Shown: positions 37,715 to 45,968 of the stretch, piece after piece | How positions within the stretch are numbered: the first letter of the stretch is position 1 | Layout of the letters: every line of letters starts with the position of its first letter | Assembly: GCA_910578105.1 (NCBI GenBank) | Contig: CAJTPD010000002.1 | Span: 145,269 to 209,268 of the forward strand | Length of the DNA: 64,000 nt | Origin: an uncultured Odoribacter sp. | GTDB lineage: Bacteria > Bacteroidota > Bacteroidia > Bacteroidales > Marinifilaceae | Direction of reading: 5' to 3' | The notes under the pieces: model-generated | Told to the model about the DNA's origin: nothing | Databases searched by the model: none | Seen by the model: only the letters and a program-made list of their open reading frames with translations | Program-made: the position numbers and the translations under genes

Positions 37715-38509
37715 TTACTCTTCGGTTGTTTCTTCGATTACAACTTCTGCTTCGCTGTCGGCTGTTTTTTCAGCTTTTTTTGCTACCGGTTTTTTATCGG
37801 TCACTTCTTTATCTTTTTCCGCTTTGCGTTCAGATAAGCCTTCTTTGATAGCATCAGCTACTTTTTCCATAATCAGGCTGATAGAAGTGGAAGCATCGTC
37901 ATTACACGGAATGATAAAATCAATACCATTCGGGTCAGAGTTGGTATCTACCATTGCAAATACAGGAATACCCAGTGAACGGGCTTCTTTTACTGCAATG
38001 TATTCTTTCATTACGTCAACAACGAAAAGTGCGGCAGGTAAGCGGGTCAGGTCGGCAATACTTCCTAAGTTTTTGTCGAGCTTAGCCCGCTGACGGGCAA
38101 TCTGAAGTTTTTCCCGTTTTGAAAGATGGTCAAAAGTTCCGTCTTTCTCCATCTTGTCGATGGTGGTCATTTTTTTCACAGCCTTACGGATTGTCGGGAA
38201 GTTGGTTAACATACCGCCCGGCCATCTTTCTGTTACATAAGGCATATTGATATTAGAGATTTTTTCAGCAACAATGTCCTTAGCCTGTTTTTTTGTTGCA
38301 ACAAACAGAATTTTGCGGCCCGATTTAGCAATCTGCTTCAGTGCAGCAGTGGCTTTGTCCAGCATGATAGCTGTTTTGTTCAGGTCAATAATGTGGATAT
38401 CATTACGCTCCATAAAAATATAAGGAGCCATTTTAGGATTCCATTTACGGGTCAGGTGTCCGAAATGACAACCTGCATTTAATAATTCGTCGAAATTGGT
38501 ATTTGACAT
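37715..38509 (-). CDS. rpsB: 30S ribosomal protein S2
   Basis: The protein has 264 residues. S2 segments visible include NAGCHFGHLTRKWNPKM (about 12-28), WPGGMLTNFPTIRK (about 95) and PVFAMVDTNSDP (about 180). The last ~35 residues are a charged Lys/Glu/Ala tail typical of Bacteroidetes S2 proteins. It follows rpsI by 92 bp on the same strand; no separate promoter box is obvious there, so it is probably co-transcribed with rplM-rpsI. Confidence 0.98.
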   Translation of the reverse strand: MSNTNFDELLNAGCHFGHLTRKWNPKMAPYIFMERNDIHIIDLNKTAIMLDKATAALKQIAKSGRKILFVATKKQAKDIVAEKISNINMPYVTERWPGGMLTNFPTIRKAVKKMTTIDKMEKDGTFDHLSKREKLQIARQRAKLDKNLGSIADLTRLPAALFVVDVMKEYIAVKEARSLGIPVFAMVDTNSDPNGIDFIIPCNDDASTSISLIMEKVADAIKEGLSERKAEKDKEVTDKKPVAKKAEKTADSEAEVVIEETTEE

Positions 38510-38601
38510 GTTTGTTTTTTTTAAAGTTTACATTCTTCATTTAAGCAATTGCCAGGTAGTCCCACTGAAGGAGTCCTGTCAATTTAGATACTAAACTGAG
38601 A

Positions 38602-38988
38602 TTAACGTTTAGAGAACTGGAATCTCTTACGTGCTTTAGGCTGACCGGGTTTCTTACGTTCGACTTCACGGGGATCACGTGTCATGAAACCTGCTGCTCT
38701 TAATTTAGCTTTGTCTTCTGCATTGATTTCAACCAAAGCTCTGGCGATACCCAGGCGCAAGGCTTCAGCCTGTCCTTTAAAACCGCCACCGTCCAGGTTT
38801 ACCTTGATATCATACTGACTGGCAACTCCCAACAGTTCGAGAGGTTGTTTTACAATGTACTGGAGAGTAGGGAGGGTGAAATATTCTTCCAACGGACGTT
38901 TGTTGATGGTGATATTACCTTTCCCTTCACTTACGTAAACGCGAGCTACTGCTGCTTTTCTTCTACCGATTGCGTTAATTACTTCCAT
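38602..38988 (-). CDS. rpsI: 30S ribosomal protein S9
   Basis: The protein has 128 residues with AIGRRKAAVARVYV at the N-terminus, GGGFKGQAEALRLGIARAL in the middle (about 66-84) and the basic tail KKPGQPKARKRFQFSKR that reaches the ribosomal P site. It starts 6 nt after rplM, the universal rplM-rpsI pair. Confidence 0.98.
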   Translation of the reverse strand: MEVINAIGRRKAAVARVYVSEGKGNITINKRPLEEYFTLPTLQYIVKQPLELLGVASQYDIKVNLDGGGFKGQAEALRLGIARALVEINAEDKAKLRAAGFMTRDPREVERKKPGQPKARKRFQFSKR

Positions 38989-38994
38989 AGTCTG

Positions 38995-39450
38995 TTAGTT
39001 TAAAGAATTTAAATCAATTACTTTCGGTTGCTGAGCTTCATGTTTGTGTTCAGAACCTGCATACAGATGAAGGTTTTTCAGTATAGCTCTTCCCAGACGA
39101 TTTTTTGGAAGCATACCACGCACGGCATGTTCAATTACTCTTTCCGGATGTGCTTTTAATACAGCAGCCGGAGAAGTGTGACGCTGTCCTCCGGGATATC
39201 CGGTGTGACGGGTGTACACTTTGTCGGTTAACTTGTTTCCGGTTAACACGATTTTTTCCGCATTGATGATGATTACGTTATCACCACAATCTTCAAACGG
39301 GGTAAAGGACGGTTTGTACTTGCCTCTTAACAGTTTCGCAACTTTAGCAGCAAGACGTCCCAAAACCTGATTTTCGGCGTCAATCAAAACCCACTCTTTC
39401 TGTGTTGTGGCCTTGTTGACATAAGTCGTTTTGTAACTTACTTGATCCAC
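38995..39450 (-). CDS. rplM: 50S ribosomal protein L13
   Basis: The protein has 151 residues. The core segment GRLAAKVAKLLRGKYKPSFT (about 31-50), HTGYPGG and AVRGMLPKNRLGRAILKNL (about 109-127) identify L13. It is the first gene of the rplM-rpsI-rpsB-tsf operon, with a consensus promoter (39634-39664) and a leader of about 175 nt holding a hairpin. Confidence 0.98.
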   Translation of the reverse strand: MDQVSYKTTYVNKATTQKEWVLIDAENQVLGRLAAKVAKLLRGKYKPSFTPFEDCGDNVIIINAEKIVLTGNKLTDKVYTRHTGYPGGQRHTSPAAVLKAHPERVIEHAVRGMLPKNRLGRAILKNLHLYAGSEHKHEAQQPKVIDLNSLN

Positions 39451-39568
39451 TTTTTTAGTTTTTTAATTATACATCTGTTTGTTTTTTGTTGTGGTGAATC
39501 CTTGCAATCAAGCCGGTTCGGGAAAAACGCATAGTCGGGCAGACCAAAATCCCGGGAGTTTAATGTGC

Positions 39569-39602
39569 CTGTAAGGTAAATGGCTAAGGTTCAGCCTTAC
39601 AG
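39569..39602 (-). promoter_or_regulatory. Hairpin in the rplM operon leader
   Basis: In the untranslated leader predicted from the promoter at 39634-39664, CTGTAAGG (39595-39602 read on the minus strand) pairs perfectly with CCTTACAG (39569-39576). An inner GGCT/AGCC stem shortens the loop. The hairpin is about 120 nt upstream of the rplM ATG. Ribosomal operons are often autoregulated through leader structures, so an L13 (or other product) binding site is a reasonable guess. I cannot match it to a named leader family. Confidence 0.45.
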
Positions 39603-39633
39603 TTTAAAGTATGCACCACTTCAAAATGAGGGA

Positions 39634-39664
39634 CAAAATTAATGAAAGATTATTTATAATCAAA
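39634..39664 (-). promoter_or_regulatory. Consensus promoter for rplM-rpsI-rpsB-tsf
   Basis: On the minus strand TTTG (39661-39664), a 19-nt spacer and TAATTTTG (39634-39641) match the Bacteroidetes -33/-7 consensus exactly. Transcription would begin near 39627, giving a leader of about 175 nt. Confidence 0.78.
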
Positions 39665-39761
39665 TAGTTTTGCAGAATAAATCGGTTTTCTTCAAAAATG
39701 AAGGGGCGGTAGAACCTGGATTATATAATTTTAAAACAGAAAGAAAAAACAAAAAATAATC

Positions 39762-39769
39762 TACATTTG
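39762..39769 (+). promoter_or_regulatory. Putative -7 box for hemW
   Basis: TACATTTG fits TAnnTTTG and lies 22 nt before the ATG at 39792. No TTTG at the expected -33 position. Confidence 0.45.
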
Positions 39770-39791
39770 CCAGTAAAGTTAAGGATAGAAA

Positions 39792-40913
39792 ATGGCGGGA
39801 GTTTATATTCATATACCTTTTTGCCGTAGTAAATGTTTTTATTGCGGATTTTATTCGGTGGCTTCTTTGCAGTTGAAAACGGCTTATTTGAATGCGTTGG
39901 TTAAAGAAATCCGGATGAGAAAAGAATACCTTCAGGAAGAAGTTGTTTCCACTTTATATTTTGGAGGGGGGACTCCTTCTTGTCTGAATGAATCTGAATT
40001 GGAATTAATTTTGGATAATATACACAATGTCTGGGATATAGATAAACAGGCAGAATATTCTATTGAGGTTAATCCGGAAGATGCGTCAATGGAAAAACTA
40101 TCCGCATTCCGTCGTTTGGGATTTAATAGAATTACCATTGGTGTACAATCATTTCATGATAGTATCTTAAAGCGAATCAACCGGAGTCATAGTGCAAACC
40201 AAGCCATTACTGCTATTGAGAATGCAAAAATGAGCGGTTTTGATAATATCGGTGTGGATTTGATTATTGGATTGCCGGGTAGTAGTGTGGCAGAGCTTGA
40301 GGTTGATTTGAAAAAGGTAAGTGTTTTGAATATAGACCATGTTTCAGTATATATTTTAAGCTTAGATTCAAATTCTGTTTTTGAGAAATTATCTGAAAAA
40401 GGAAAATTTCGGCCTTTGAGTGACGATTTTTTGGCCCAACAATATCTGTTGGTTTCTGATTATTTAAAAAGTATTGACTATGAACATTATGAAATTTCTA
40501 ATTTTGCTAAAAAATTTAAATATTCGAGACACAATACTTCTTATTGGCAGCAGAAACCATATATTGGTTTGGGAGTAGCAGCACATTCATATGATATTAT
40601 TTCCCGGCAATGGAATATAGCCCATTTAAAAAAGTATATTGATAGTTTAAATAATAGATTTTTAAATTTTGAAAAAGAGATATTAACAGATGCAGATAAA
40701 TGGAATGAATATTTGATGACGAATTTCAGAACGATGTGGGGTATCGACCCGTATTATTTGAAAAACGAATATCCGTGTTGGTGGAATAAACTAACGGAGA
40801 AAATAGAGAATTATAAACATTTGGGATTGATGGTGATGTCCGGGGAACGTATTAGAATGACTGAACGCGGTTGGTTGGTTTCGGACGGGATTTTTAGTGA
40901 ATTATTTGTGTAA
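39792..40913 (+). CDS. hemW: Radical SAM haem chaperone HemW
   Basis: The protein has 373 residues. The radical-SAM CxxxCxxC motif lies in HIPFCRSKCFYCGFYS (C11, C15, C18). YFGGGTPSCL and EVNPEDAS follow, and RITIGVQSFHDSILKRINRSH is typical of the HemW/HemN group. HemW proteins, often misannotated as coproporphyrinogen III oxidase HemN, lack the N-terminal HemN-specific trip-wire and act in haem trafficking. The short N-terminus here fits HemW. It is a single-gene unit followed by asnS after a promoter-like box. Confidence 0.9.
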   Translation: MAGVYIHIPFCRSKCFYCGFYSVASLQLKTAYLNALVKEIRMRKEYLQEEVVSTLYFGGGTPSCLNESELELILDNIHNVWDIDKQAEYSIEVNPEDASMEKLSAFRRLGFNRITIGVQSFHDSILKRINRSHSANQAITAIENAKMSGFDNIGVDLIIGLPGSSVAELEVDLKKVSVLNIDHVSVYILSLDSNSVFEKLSEKGKFRPLSDDFLAQQYLLVSDYLKSIDYEHYEISNFAKKFKYSRHNTSYWQQKPYIGLGVAAHSYDIISRQWNIAHLKKYIDSLNNRFLNFEKEILTDADKWNEYLMTNFRTMWGIDPYYLKNEYPCWWNKLTEKIENYKHLGLMVMSGERIRMTERGWLVSDGIFSELFV

Positions 40914-40951
40914 TGTCCGATTATGGGTATGTTTTTTTAGCCTGATTTTAT

Positions 40952-40959
40952 TATTTTTG
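40952..40959 (+). promoter_or_regulatory. Putative -7 box for asnS
   Basis: TATTTTTG fits TAnnTTTG, in the gap after hemW. The predicted leader to the ATG at 41028 is about 60 nt. Confidence 0.45.
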
Positions 40960-41027
40960 CAAATCCGTCCGGATATTGTGCCGGGTGGAATAGATGTAAA
41001 TCAATTATAATGTGTAAATTAAAAGAG

Positions 41028-42473
41028 ATGAGCACAAACAAATTGTCAGTTAAAGAGCTTTTGCAGTCAGTGGATTGCGGTAAAGAAGTGGAAATCAGTG
41101 GTTGGGTCAGGACCAAAAGAGGGAATAAACAAGTGAATTTTATTGCCTTAAATGATGGTTCTACCGTCAATAATATACAAGTTGTGCTTGATATGAATTG
41201 TTTTCCGGAAGATTTGCTGAAGAAAGTAACTACGGGTGCTGCTATTCATGTCAAAGGATTACTGGTTGAAAGTGCCGGTGCCGGTCAGTCCCGTGAAATT
41301 CAGGCTTCTGTATTGGAGGTTCTGGGGGAAGCTGATCCGGAAAAATATCCGATTCAGCCTAAAAAACATAGTCTGGAATTTTTGCGTGAAGTGGCTCATT
41401 TGCGTTTCCGGACTAATACTTTTGGTGCAGTGTTCAGAATCCGGCATGCAATGGCTTTTGCTATTCATCAGTATTTCAATCAAAAAGGCTTTTTTTATTT
41501 ACATACTCCGTTAATTACGGCTTCGGATTGTGAAGGTGCCGGTGAGATGTTCCGGGTGACTACCCTGGATCCGAAAAATCCTCCTTTGACGGAAGAAGGT
41601 GAAATAGATTACAAACAGGATTTTTTCGGCAAGGCTACCAATTTAACTGTCAGCGGACAGTTGGAAGGAGAATTGGGTGCAATGGCTTTGGGGAAGGTCT
41701 ACACTTTCGGACCTACGTTTCGTGCTGAAAATTCCAATACAACGCGACATTTGTCTGAGTTCTGGATGATTGAACCGGAAGCAGCTTTTTATGATTTGAA
41801 TGATAATATGGATTTGGCTGAGGATTTTCTGAAGTATCTGATTCGTTATGCTTTGGAGTATTGTATGGATGATTTGAAATTTCTCAGTGCCCGTTTGCAG
41901 GAAGAAGAAAAGAATAAAAAGGCGGAAGAACGTTCAATGGAGTTGATTGAGAAATTAAATTTTGTACTGACACATGATTTTGAACGGGTGAGTTATACGG
42001 AAGCTGTTGAAATATTGAAGAACAGCAAGCCGAATAAGAACGGAAAGTTTCAGTATCCGGTAGAAGGTTGGGGTGTGGATTTACAGAGCGAACATGAACG
42101 TTATCTGGTGGAAAAACATTTCAAAAAACCAGTGATTCTGACCGGTTACCCTAAGGAAATCAAGGCTTTCTATATGAAACTGAATCCGGATGGAAAAACC
42201 GTTGCAGCGATGGATGTGCTTTTTCCGCAAATTGGAGAGATTATCGGAGGGTCTCAGCGTGAAGAAGACCTGGACAAACTATTAACTCGTATGAACGAAG
42301 TCGGAATTCCGGTTGACTCTATGCAGTATTATCTGGACACCCGTCGTTTTGGTTCTGCTGTACATAGTGGTTTTGGTTTGGGATTTGAACGCTTGTTATT
42401 GTTTGTTACCGGGATGGGAAATATCCGTGATGTGATACCTTTCCCACGTACTCCGAAGAATGCGGAATTTTAA
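41028..42473 (+). CDS. asnS: Asparagine-tRNA ligase
   Basis: From the ATG at 41028 the protein has 481 residues. An N-terminal OB-fold (about 10-115, VEISGWVRTKRGNKQVNFI) binds the anticodon. The class II catalytic domain has FGPTFRAENSNTTRHLSEF (motif 2), WMIEPE and the C-terminal motif 3 GFGLGFERLLLFVTG. The NTTRHLSEF and absence of Asp-specific residues support AsnRS rather than AspRS. An ATG at 41010 would add six residues; the later start gives the familiar MSTNKLSV beginning. rpoN follows 20 nt after the stop. Confidence 0.96.
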   Translation: MSTNKLSVKELLQSVDCGKEVEISGWVRTKRGNKQVNFIALNDGSTVNNIQVVLDMNCFPEDLLKKVTTGAAIHVKGLLVESAGAGQSREIQASVLEVLGEADPEKYPIQPKKHSLEFLREVAHLRFRTNTFGAVFRIRHAMAFAIHQYFNQKGFFYLHTPLITASDCEGAGEMFRVTTLDPKNPPLTEEGEIDYKQDFFGKATNLTVSGQLEGELGAMALGKVYTFGPTFRAENSNTTRHLSEFWMIEPEAAFYDLNDNMDLAEDFLKYLIRYALEYCMDDLKFLSARLQEEEKNKKAEERSMELIEKLNFVLTHDFERVSYTEAVEILKNSKPNKNGKFQYPVEGWGVDLQSEHERYLVEKHFKKPVILTGYPKEIKAFYMKLNPDGKTVAAMDVLFPQIGEIIGGSQREEDLDKLLTRMNEVGIPVDSMQYYLDTRRFGSAVHSGFGLGFERLLLFVTGMGNIRDVIPFPRTPKNAEF

Positions 42474-42493
42474 TGATTTCAGATTAGTGCCAG

Positions 42494-43990
42494 GTGCTTA
42501 AGCAAAATTTACAACAGAAATTAGGTCTGAAGATTAATCCTCTTCAGATTCAGCTGATAAAGCTACTGGAGCTTCCTACCTATCAATTGGAACAGCGCAT
42601 AAAGGAGGAACTGGAACAAAATCCTTTGCTGGAAGAGGGAGAAGATAAGCCGGAGGCTGCATCTCCGGAAGAAATGCAGGAGGAGGATACAGGTAACCAG
42701 CAGGATGAATTCGGAGAGGAGGAAGAGCATTCGGATGATGATGAGTTTTCACTGGAAGATTATATGGATGATGATGATGATATTCCTGAGTATCGGCTTG
42801 CGGTTTCCAATGTTTCGAAAGATAATGATAGCAGGGATTTAATTTTTTCTCAGGGAACTTCTTTCCGGGAAAGTTTGGTTGCTCAGTTGGGTATGCGTGC
42901 TATGCCGGAGTCAGAACGTCGTATTGCGGAATATATTATAGGAAATATTGACGAAGACGGGTATCTCCGGCGTGATATTGAAAATATTGTGGATGATTTG
43001 GCTTTTGGAGCGGGAATTGAGGTCTCTGAAAAAGAGGTACTGCGCCTGTTGAAGCTTATTCAGGAATTTGAACCTGCAGGAGTTGGTGCCCGGGATTTGC
43101 AAGAATGTCTTTTGTTGCAAATAGAGCATAAGATGGCAGAAAATCAGGGGAATAAGATTTTGGGGAACGCTAAACTTATTCTGGAAGAATGTTTTGATGA
43201 GTTTTCGCGTAAGCATTATGAAAAGATTTCCCGGAGATTACGGCTGAATGATTCTGAATTGAAACAGGCAATAGATGAAATTTTGAAATTGAATCCCAAG
43301 CCTGGAGGGACCGTAGCAGATGCTTCTTTAGTCCAGAATGCGGAAAAAATCATTCCGGATTTTGCTTTGGAATTGGTTGACGGAGAATTACAGTTAAGTC
43401 TGAATTCGGGTGATGTTCCTGAATTACGAATTAATAAGTCGTATCTGGAGCTTTTGGAGCAGTATCAAAAAGGTGAATCTGCTAAGAATAAGAAGGATGT
43501 TGTTTCTTTTGTAAAGTATAAATTAAATTCAGCAAAGTCATTTATTGATGCTGTCCATCAAAGAAACAATACATTGATGTTGACAATGACTGCGATTGTA
43601 CAGTTTCAGAAACAATTTTTTCTTACCGGAGATGAGAATATGTTGAAACCTATGATTTTAAAAGATATTGCTGATATTACAGGTTTGGATGTATCAACCA
43701 TATCCAGGGTTTCTAATTCAAAGTATATACAGACTTGGTTTGGTATATATGCTTTAAAAGATTTTTTTTCAAATAGTATGCAAACAGTGAATGGAGAGGA
43801 AGTTAGTACCGGAGAATTAAAGAATGTATTGAAAAAATTGGTGGATAATGAAGATAAAAAGAGGCCGTTGACGGATGATGAGCTGGTAATGTTGATGGAA
43901 AAGCAGGGGTATCAGATTGCCCGGCGTACTGTGGCTAAATACCGGCAAATGCTGGATATTCCTGTGGCTCGTTTGAGAAGAGAAATATAA
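42494..43990 (+). CDS. rpoN: RNA polymerase sigma-54 factor
   Basis: The protein has 498 residues and starts at GTG, there being no ATG nearby. Region I is the Gln/Leu-rich LKQNLQQKLGLKINPLQIQL segment (2-21) continuing to EQNPLLE. An acidic region II follows (about 50-105), then the core-binding region. A helix-turn-helix near 390-410 (TGLDVSTISRVSNSKY) and the RpoN box ARRTVAKYRQMLDIPVARLR (476-495) recognise -24/-12 promoters. All regions are intact. Sigma-54 requires enhancer-binding ATPases, none of which is encoded here. It is probably co-transcribed with asnS. Confidence 0.97.
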   Translation: MLKQNLQQKLGLKINPLQIQLIKLLELPTYQLEQRIKEELEQNPLLEEGEDKPEAASPEEMQEEDTGNQQDEFGEEEEHSDDDEFSLEDYMDDDDDIPEYRLAVSNVSKDNDSRDLIFSQGTSFRESLVAQLGMRAMPESERRIAEYIIGNIDEDGYLRRDIENIVDDLAFGAGIEVSEKEVLRLLKLIQEFEPAGVGARDLQECLLLQIEHKMAENQGNKILGNAKLILEECFDEFSRKHYEKISRRLRLNDSELKQAIDEILKLNPKPGGTVADASLVQNAEKIIPDFALELVDGELQLSLNSGDVPELRINKSYLELLEQYQKGESAKNKKDVVSFVKYKLNSAKSFIDAVHQRNNTLMLTMTAIVQFQKQFFLTGDENMLKPMILKDIADITGLDVSTISRVSNSKYIQTWFGIYALKDFFSNSMQTVNGEEVSTGELKNVLKKLVDNEDKKRPLTDDELVMLMEKQGYQIARRTVAKYRQMLDIPVARLRREI

Positions 43991-43994
43991 TGTT

Positions 43995-44624
43995 ATGAAA
44001 AATCGGTTAAATGGGGTGCCGGAGATTAAGCGGGTTGCGCAGATAATGTCTTTTTTGTTGCATCCTATGTTGATGCCTGTTTATAGTTTGTTTTTTATCT
44101 TTTATATAGATTCCTGGTTTGTTTTGATACCGTCCGGGGTAAAATTGTACAGTTTCATTGTGACTTTATTTACATTGGTGATTTTACCTTTGGTTTGTCT
44201 GCCTTTGTTTCGTCATTTTCATTTAATCAGGGATTACGGGTTGGAGGATAAACAGGAGAGGATTTATCCTATTTTGGCAGTGATAGCCTTTGCTTTTTTA
44301 GGTTTTTGGTTGTTAGGCGGGGTTGCTTATACGGATATTGTGCAACGCTTGTACTTGGTATTGATTATTTTATTGTCTCTTTTTTCGGTGGTTACCCTGA
44401 GATGGAAAATCAGCATGCATATGACTGCTATGGGCAGTGTATGTGGTTTATTATTGGTTTTAGGGTTGAAATATTCCGGAGAAGTCCGGGAGAGTTTTAT
44501 GTTTATGATTATTTTGGCAGGTCTACTTGCTTCTTGCCGGTTGTACTTAAAAAAACATACCCCCTGGCAAATTTATACTGGTTTTTTATTCGGAATCAGT
44601 TTAGTGGTAGTTATGTTTTGCTGA
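43995..44624 (+). CDS. Polytopic membrane protein, PAP2-like
   Basis: The protein has 209 residues and about six hydrophobic helices. Polar segments DKQERIYP (about 76), KISMHMTAMG (about 137) and SCRLYLKKHTPWQIYTG (about 181-197) occur in the order and spacing expected for degenerate PAP2 phosphatase motifs (KxxxxxxRP, PSGH, SRxxxxxHxxxD), but key residues are replaced. So it is a membrane protein of possible PAP2 ancestry with uncertain activity. It starts 4 nt after rpoN. Its stop abuts the stop of the convergent SPOR gene. Confidence 0.6.
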   Translation: MKNRLNGVPEIKRVAQIMSFLLHPMLMPVYSLFFIFYIDSWFVLIPSGVKLYSFIVTLFTLVILPLVCLPLFRHFHLIRDYGLEDKQERIYPILAVIAFAFLGFWLLGGVAYTDIVQRLYLVLIILLSLFSVVTLRWKISMHMTAMGSVCGLLLVLGLKYSGEVRESFMFMIILAGLLASCRLYLKKHTPWQIYTGFLFGISLVVVMFC

Positions 44625-45032
44625 TTAGTTTATTTTATGGACCCAAATGTCTTGCCGGTCTGTAATAGAACGGTATTCATCGCGGGCGGCATTGGCTTCT
44701 GCTTCTGTGGAGAAACTTTCAATGCTCACGCGGTACCTTTGTGAAGAATATAGCAGAGTGGCCGGGTAGTCTTTTGCTTTGAGCCGGGATAACATTTTTT
44801 CAGCCCGTGCTTTTTCTCTGGTGCTGAAACTGGCCACGATGATATGATACTGAGTATTATTCTGCTGAATGCCGGTTTGTGAGGGAGTATAAGTTGCCTT
44901 ATTATTATTGGGTAGGGAAGGTTCTGTGTCCCGGATAACGGAAATACGACTCAGGTGTTGGGAGGACAAATCTTTGTTTTTACATCCGGAGATGCAACAA
45001 CCTATAATCAGAAAAGCCAGCACTAATTTCAT
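44625..45032 (-). CDS. SPOR-domain lipoprotein
   Basis: The protein has 135 residues with a lipoprotein signal peptide and lipobox ISGC (Cys16). A short linker leads to a C-terminal SPOR domain (about 62-135, YHIIVASFSTREKARAEKML to the end). SPOR domains bind denuded peptidoglycan strands at division sites, so a septal or cell-wall-associated lipoprotein is likely. The gene is single, with a -7 box at 45052-45059, and its stop directly abuts the stop of the convergent membrane-protein gene. Confidence 0.9.
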   Translation of the reverse strand: MKLVLAFLIIGCCISGCKNKDLSSQHLSRISVIRDTEPSLPNNNKATYTPSQTGIQQNNTQYHIIVASFSTREKARAEKMLSRLKAKDYPATLLYSSQRYRVSIESFSTEAEANAARDEYRSITDRQDIWVHKIN

Positions 45033-45051
45033 AAGTCAGAAAATTTTAGTA

Positions 45052-45059
45052 CAAATATA
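45052..45059 (-). promoter_or_regulatory. Putative -7 box for SPOR lipoprotein gene
   Basis: TATATTTG on the minus strand fits TAnnTTTG, about 20 nt before the ATG. A second candidate (TAAATTTG at 45084-45091) lies further upstream. Confidence 0.42.
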
Positions 45060-45104
45060 CAGATTAAGGAAAATATTCCTGCACAAATTTACACAAAAAT
45101 AGAT

Positions 45105-45112
45105 TAATTTTG
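45105..45112 (+). promoter_or_regulatory. Putative -7 box for cyclophilin pair
   Basis: TAATTTTG fits TAnnTTTG, 40 nt before the ATG at 45153. It is divergent from the SPOR gene promoter. Confidence 0.42.
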
Positions 45113-45152
45113 TCACCTGATATTTTGGAGTTTGTCATTTTTGATTGGTGTT

Positions 45153-45959
45153 ATGATGTTGAAAAGAATTCTTTCTGTTTTTGCAGGGAGTCTGCTGATG
45201 TGGAGTTGTTGTCAGAATAAAGGGGTTGTAGTCAAGATGGAGACGTCTCTGGGAACTATCCGGTTTAAATTGTATGATGAAGTGCCGATACACCGGGAGA
45301 ATATGGTTAAATTGGTCCGGGAGGGATATTATAATGGTATGTTGTTCCATCGGGTAATACAGGATTTTATGATACAAACCGGCGATCCTGCTTCTAAAAT
45401 GGCACGTCCGGGGATGTTGTTAGGTGATGGGGATGCCGGGTATACGATAAAACCTGAAATTTTGCCTCAGTATTTTCACAAAAAAGGAGTTGTTGCTGCT
45501 GCCCGGGAAAACGACAATATTAATCCGGAACGGAATTCGAGCGGTTCACACTTTTACATTGTTCAAGGGAAAATATTTTCGGCAGATTCATTGCATAGAG
45601 CTGTAGAAAATATTAATAATAAACGTTATACAGCTCTTTTTAATCGTTTAAAGGCGAAAAGGGAGGCTGAAATTATGAAATATCAACTGGTTAATGATTA
45701 TGAGAATCTGATGCGGATAAACCGGGAGTTGTCAGATGAAGTCAGAAACCAGTTTGAACGTGTTAAGTTAAAACTTTCGGAAGAACAGATTAAGGCATAT
45801 ACAACAGTTGGAGGTACACCTCATTTGGATGGTGAATACACTGTTTTTGGGGAAGTTGTCGAGGGCTTGGAAGTTGTGGACAGAATTGCCGGACAAAGCA
45901 CGGACGATTATGCCAGACCGGTAGCGGATGTGGTTATCCGTAAAATGGAAATAGAATAG
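45153..45959 (+). CDS. Cyclophilin-type peptidyl-prolyl isomerase, lipoprotein
   Basis: About 268 residues. The N-terminus has a lipoprotein-like signal peptide with Cys in LLMWSCC. The cyclophilin fold begins VVKMETSLGTIRFKLYDEVP and contains LFHRVIQDFMIQTGDP (catalytic Arg in HRVI) and ARENDNINPERNSSGSHFYIVQG. A helical insertion of about 70 residues precedes the last part, GGTPHLDGEYTVFGEVVEG. ATG 45153 was chosen over a TTG at 45132. It probably folds envelope proteins. A paralogue follows 9 nt downstream. Confidence 0.92.
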   Translation: MMLKRILSVFAGSLLMWSCCQNKGVVVKMETSLGTIRFKLYDEVPIHRENMVKLVREGYYNGMLFHRVIQDFMIQTGDPASKMARPGMLLGDGDAGYTIKPEILPQYFHKKGVVAAARENDNINPERNSSGSHFYIVQGKIFSADSLHRAVENINNKRYTALFNRLKAKREAEIMKYQLVNDYENLMRINRELSDEVRNQFERVKLKLSEEQIKAYTTVGGTPHLDGEYTVFGEVVEGLEVVDRIAGQSTDDYARPVADVVIRKMEIE

Positions 45960-45963
45960 GAGG
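45958..45963 (+). promoter_or_regulatory. Strong Shine-Dalgarno sequence before second cyclophilin gene
   Basis: AGGAGG lies 5 nt before the ATG at 45969 and overlaps the stop codon of the first cyclophilin gene. Such strong sites are uncommon among the genes of this window. Confidence 0.6.
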
Positions 45964-45968
45964 AATAT

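Noticed and set aside
38676..38681. Another CACGTG core (also one at 26657-26662) as an extra parS site
   Set aside because: The flanks do not form the TGTTnC/GnAACA arms, and both lie inside coding sequence.
36818..39450. A separate promoter for rpsB-tsf in the 92-bp gap after rpsI
   Set aside because: No TAnnTTTG box was found there; co-transcription from the rplM promoter explains the layout.
43995..44624. A confident PAP2 phosphatase annotation
   Set aside because: The segments lie in the right order, but the catalytic RP, PSGH and SR/H residues are not clearly conserved.
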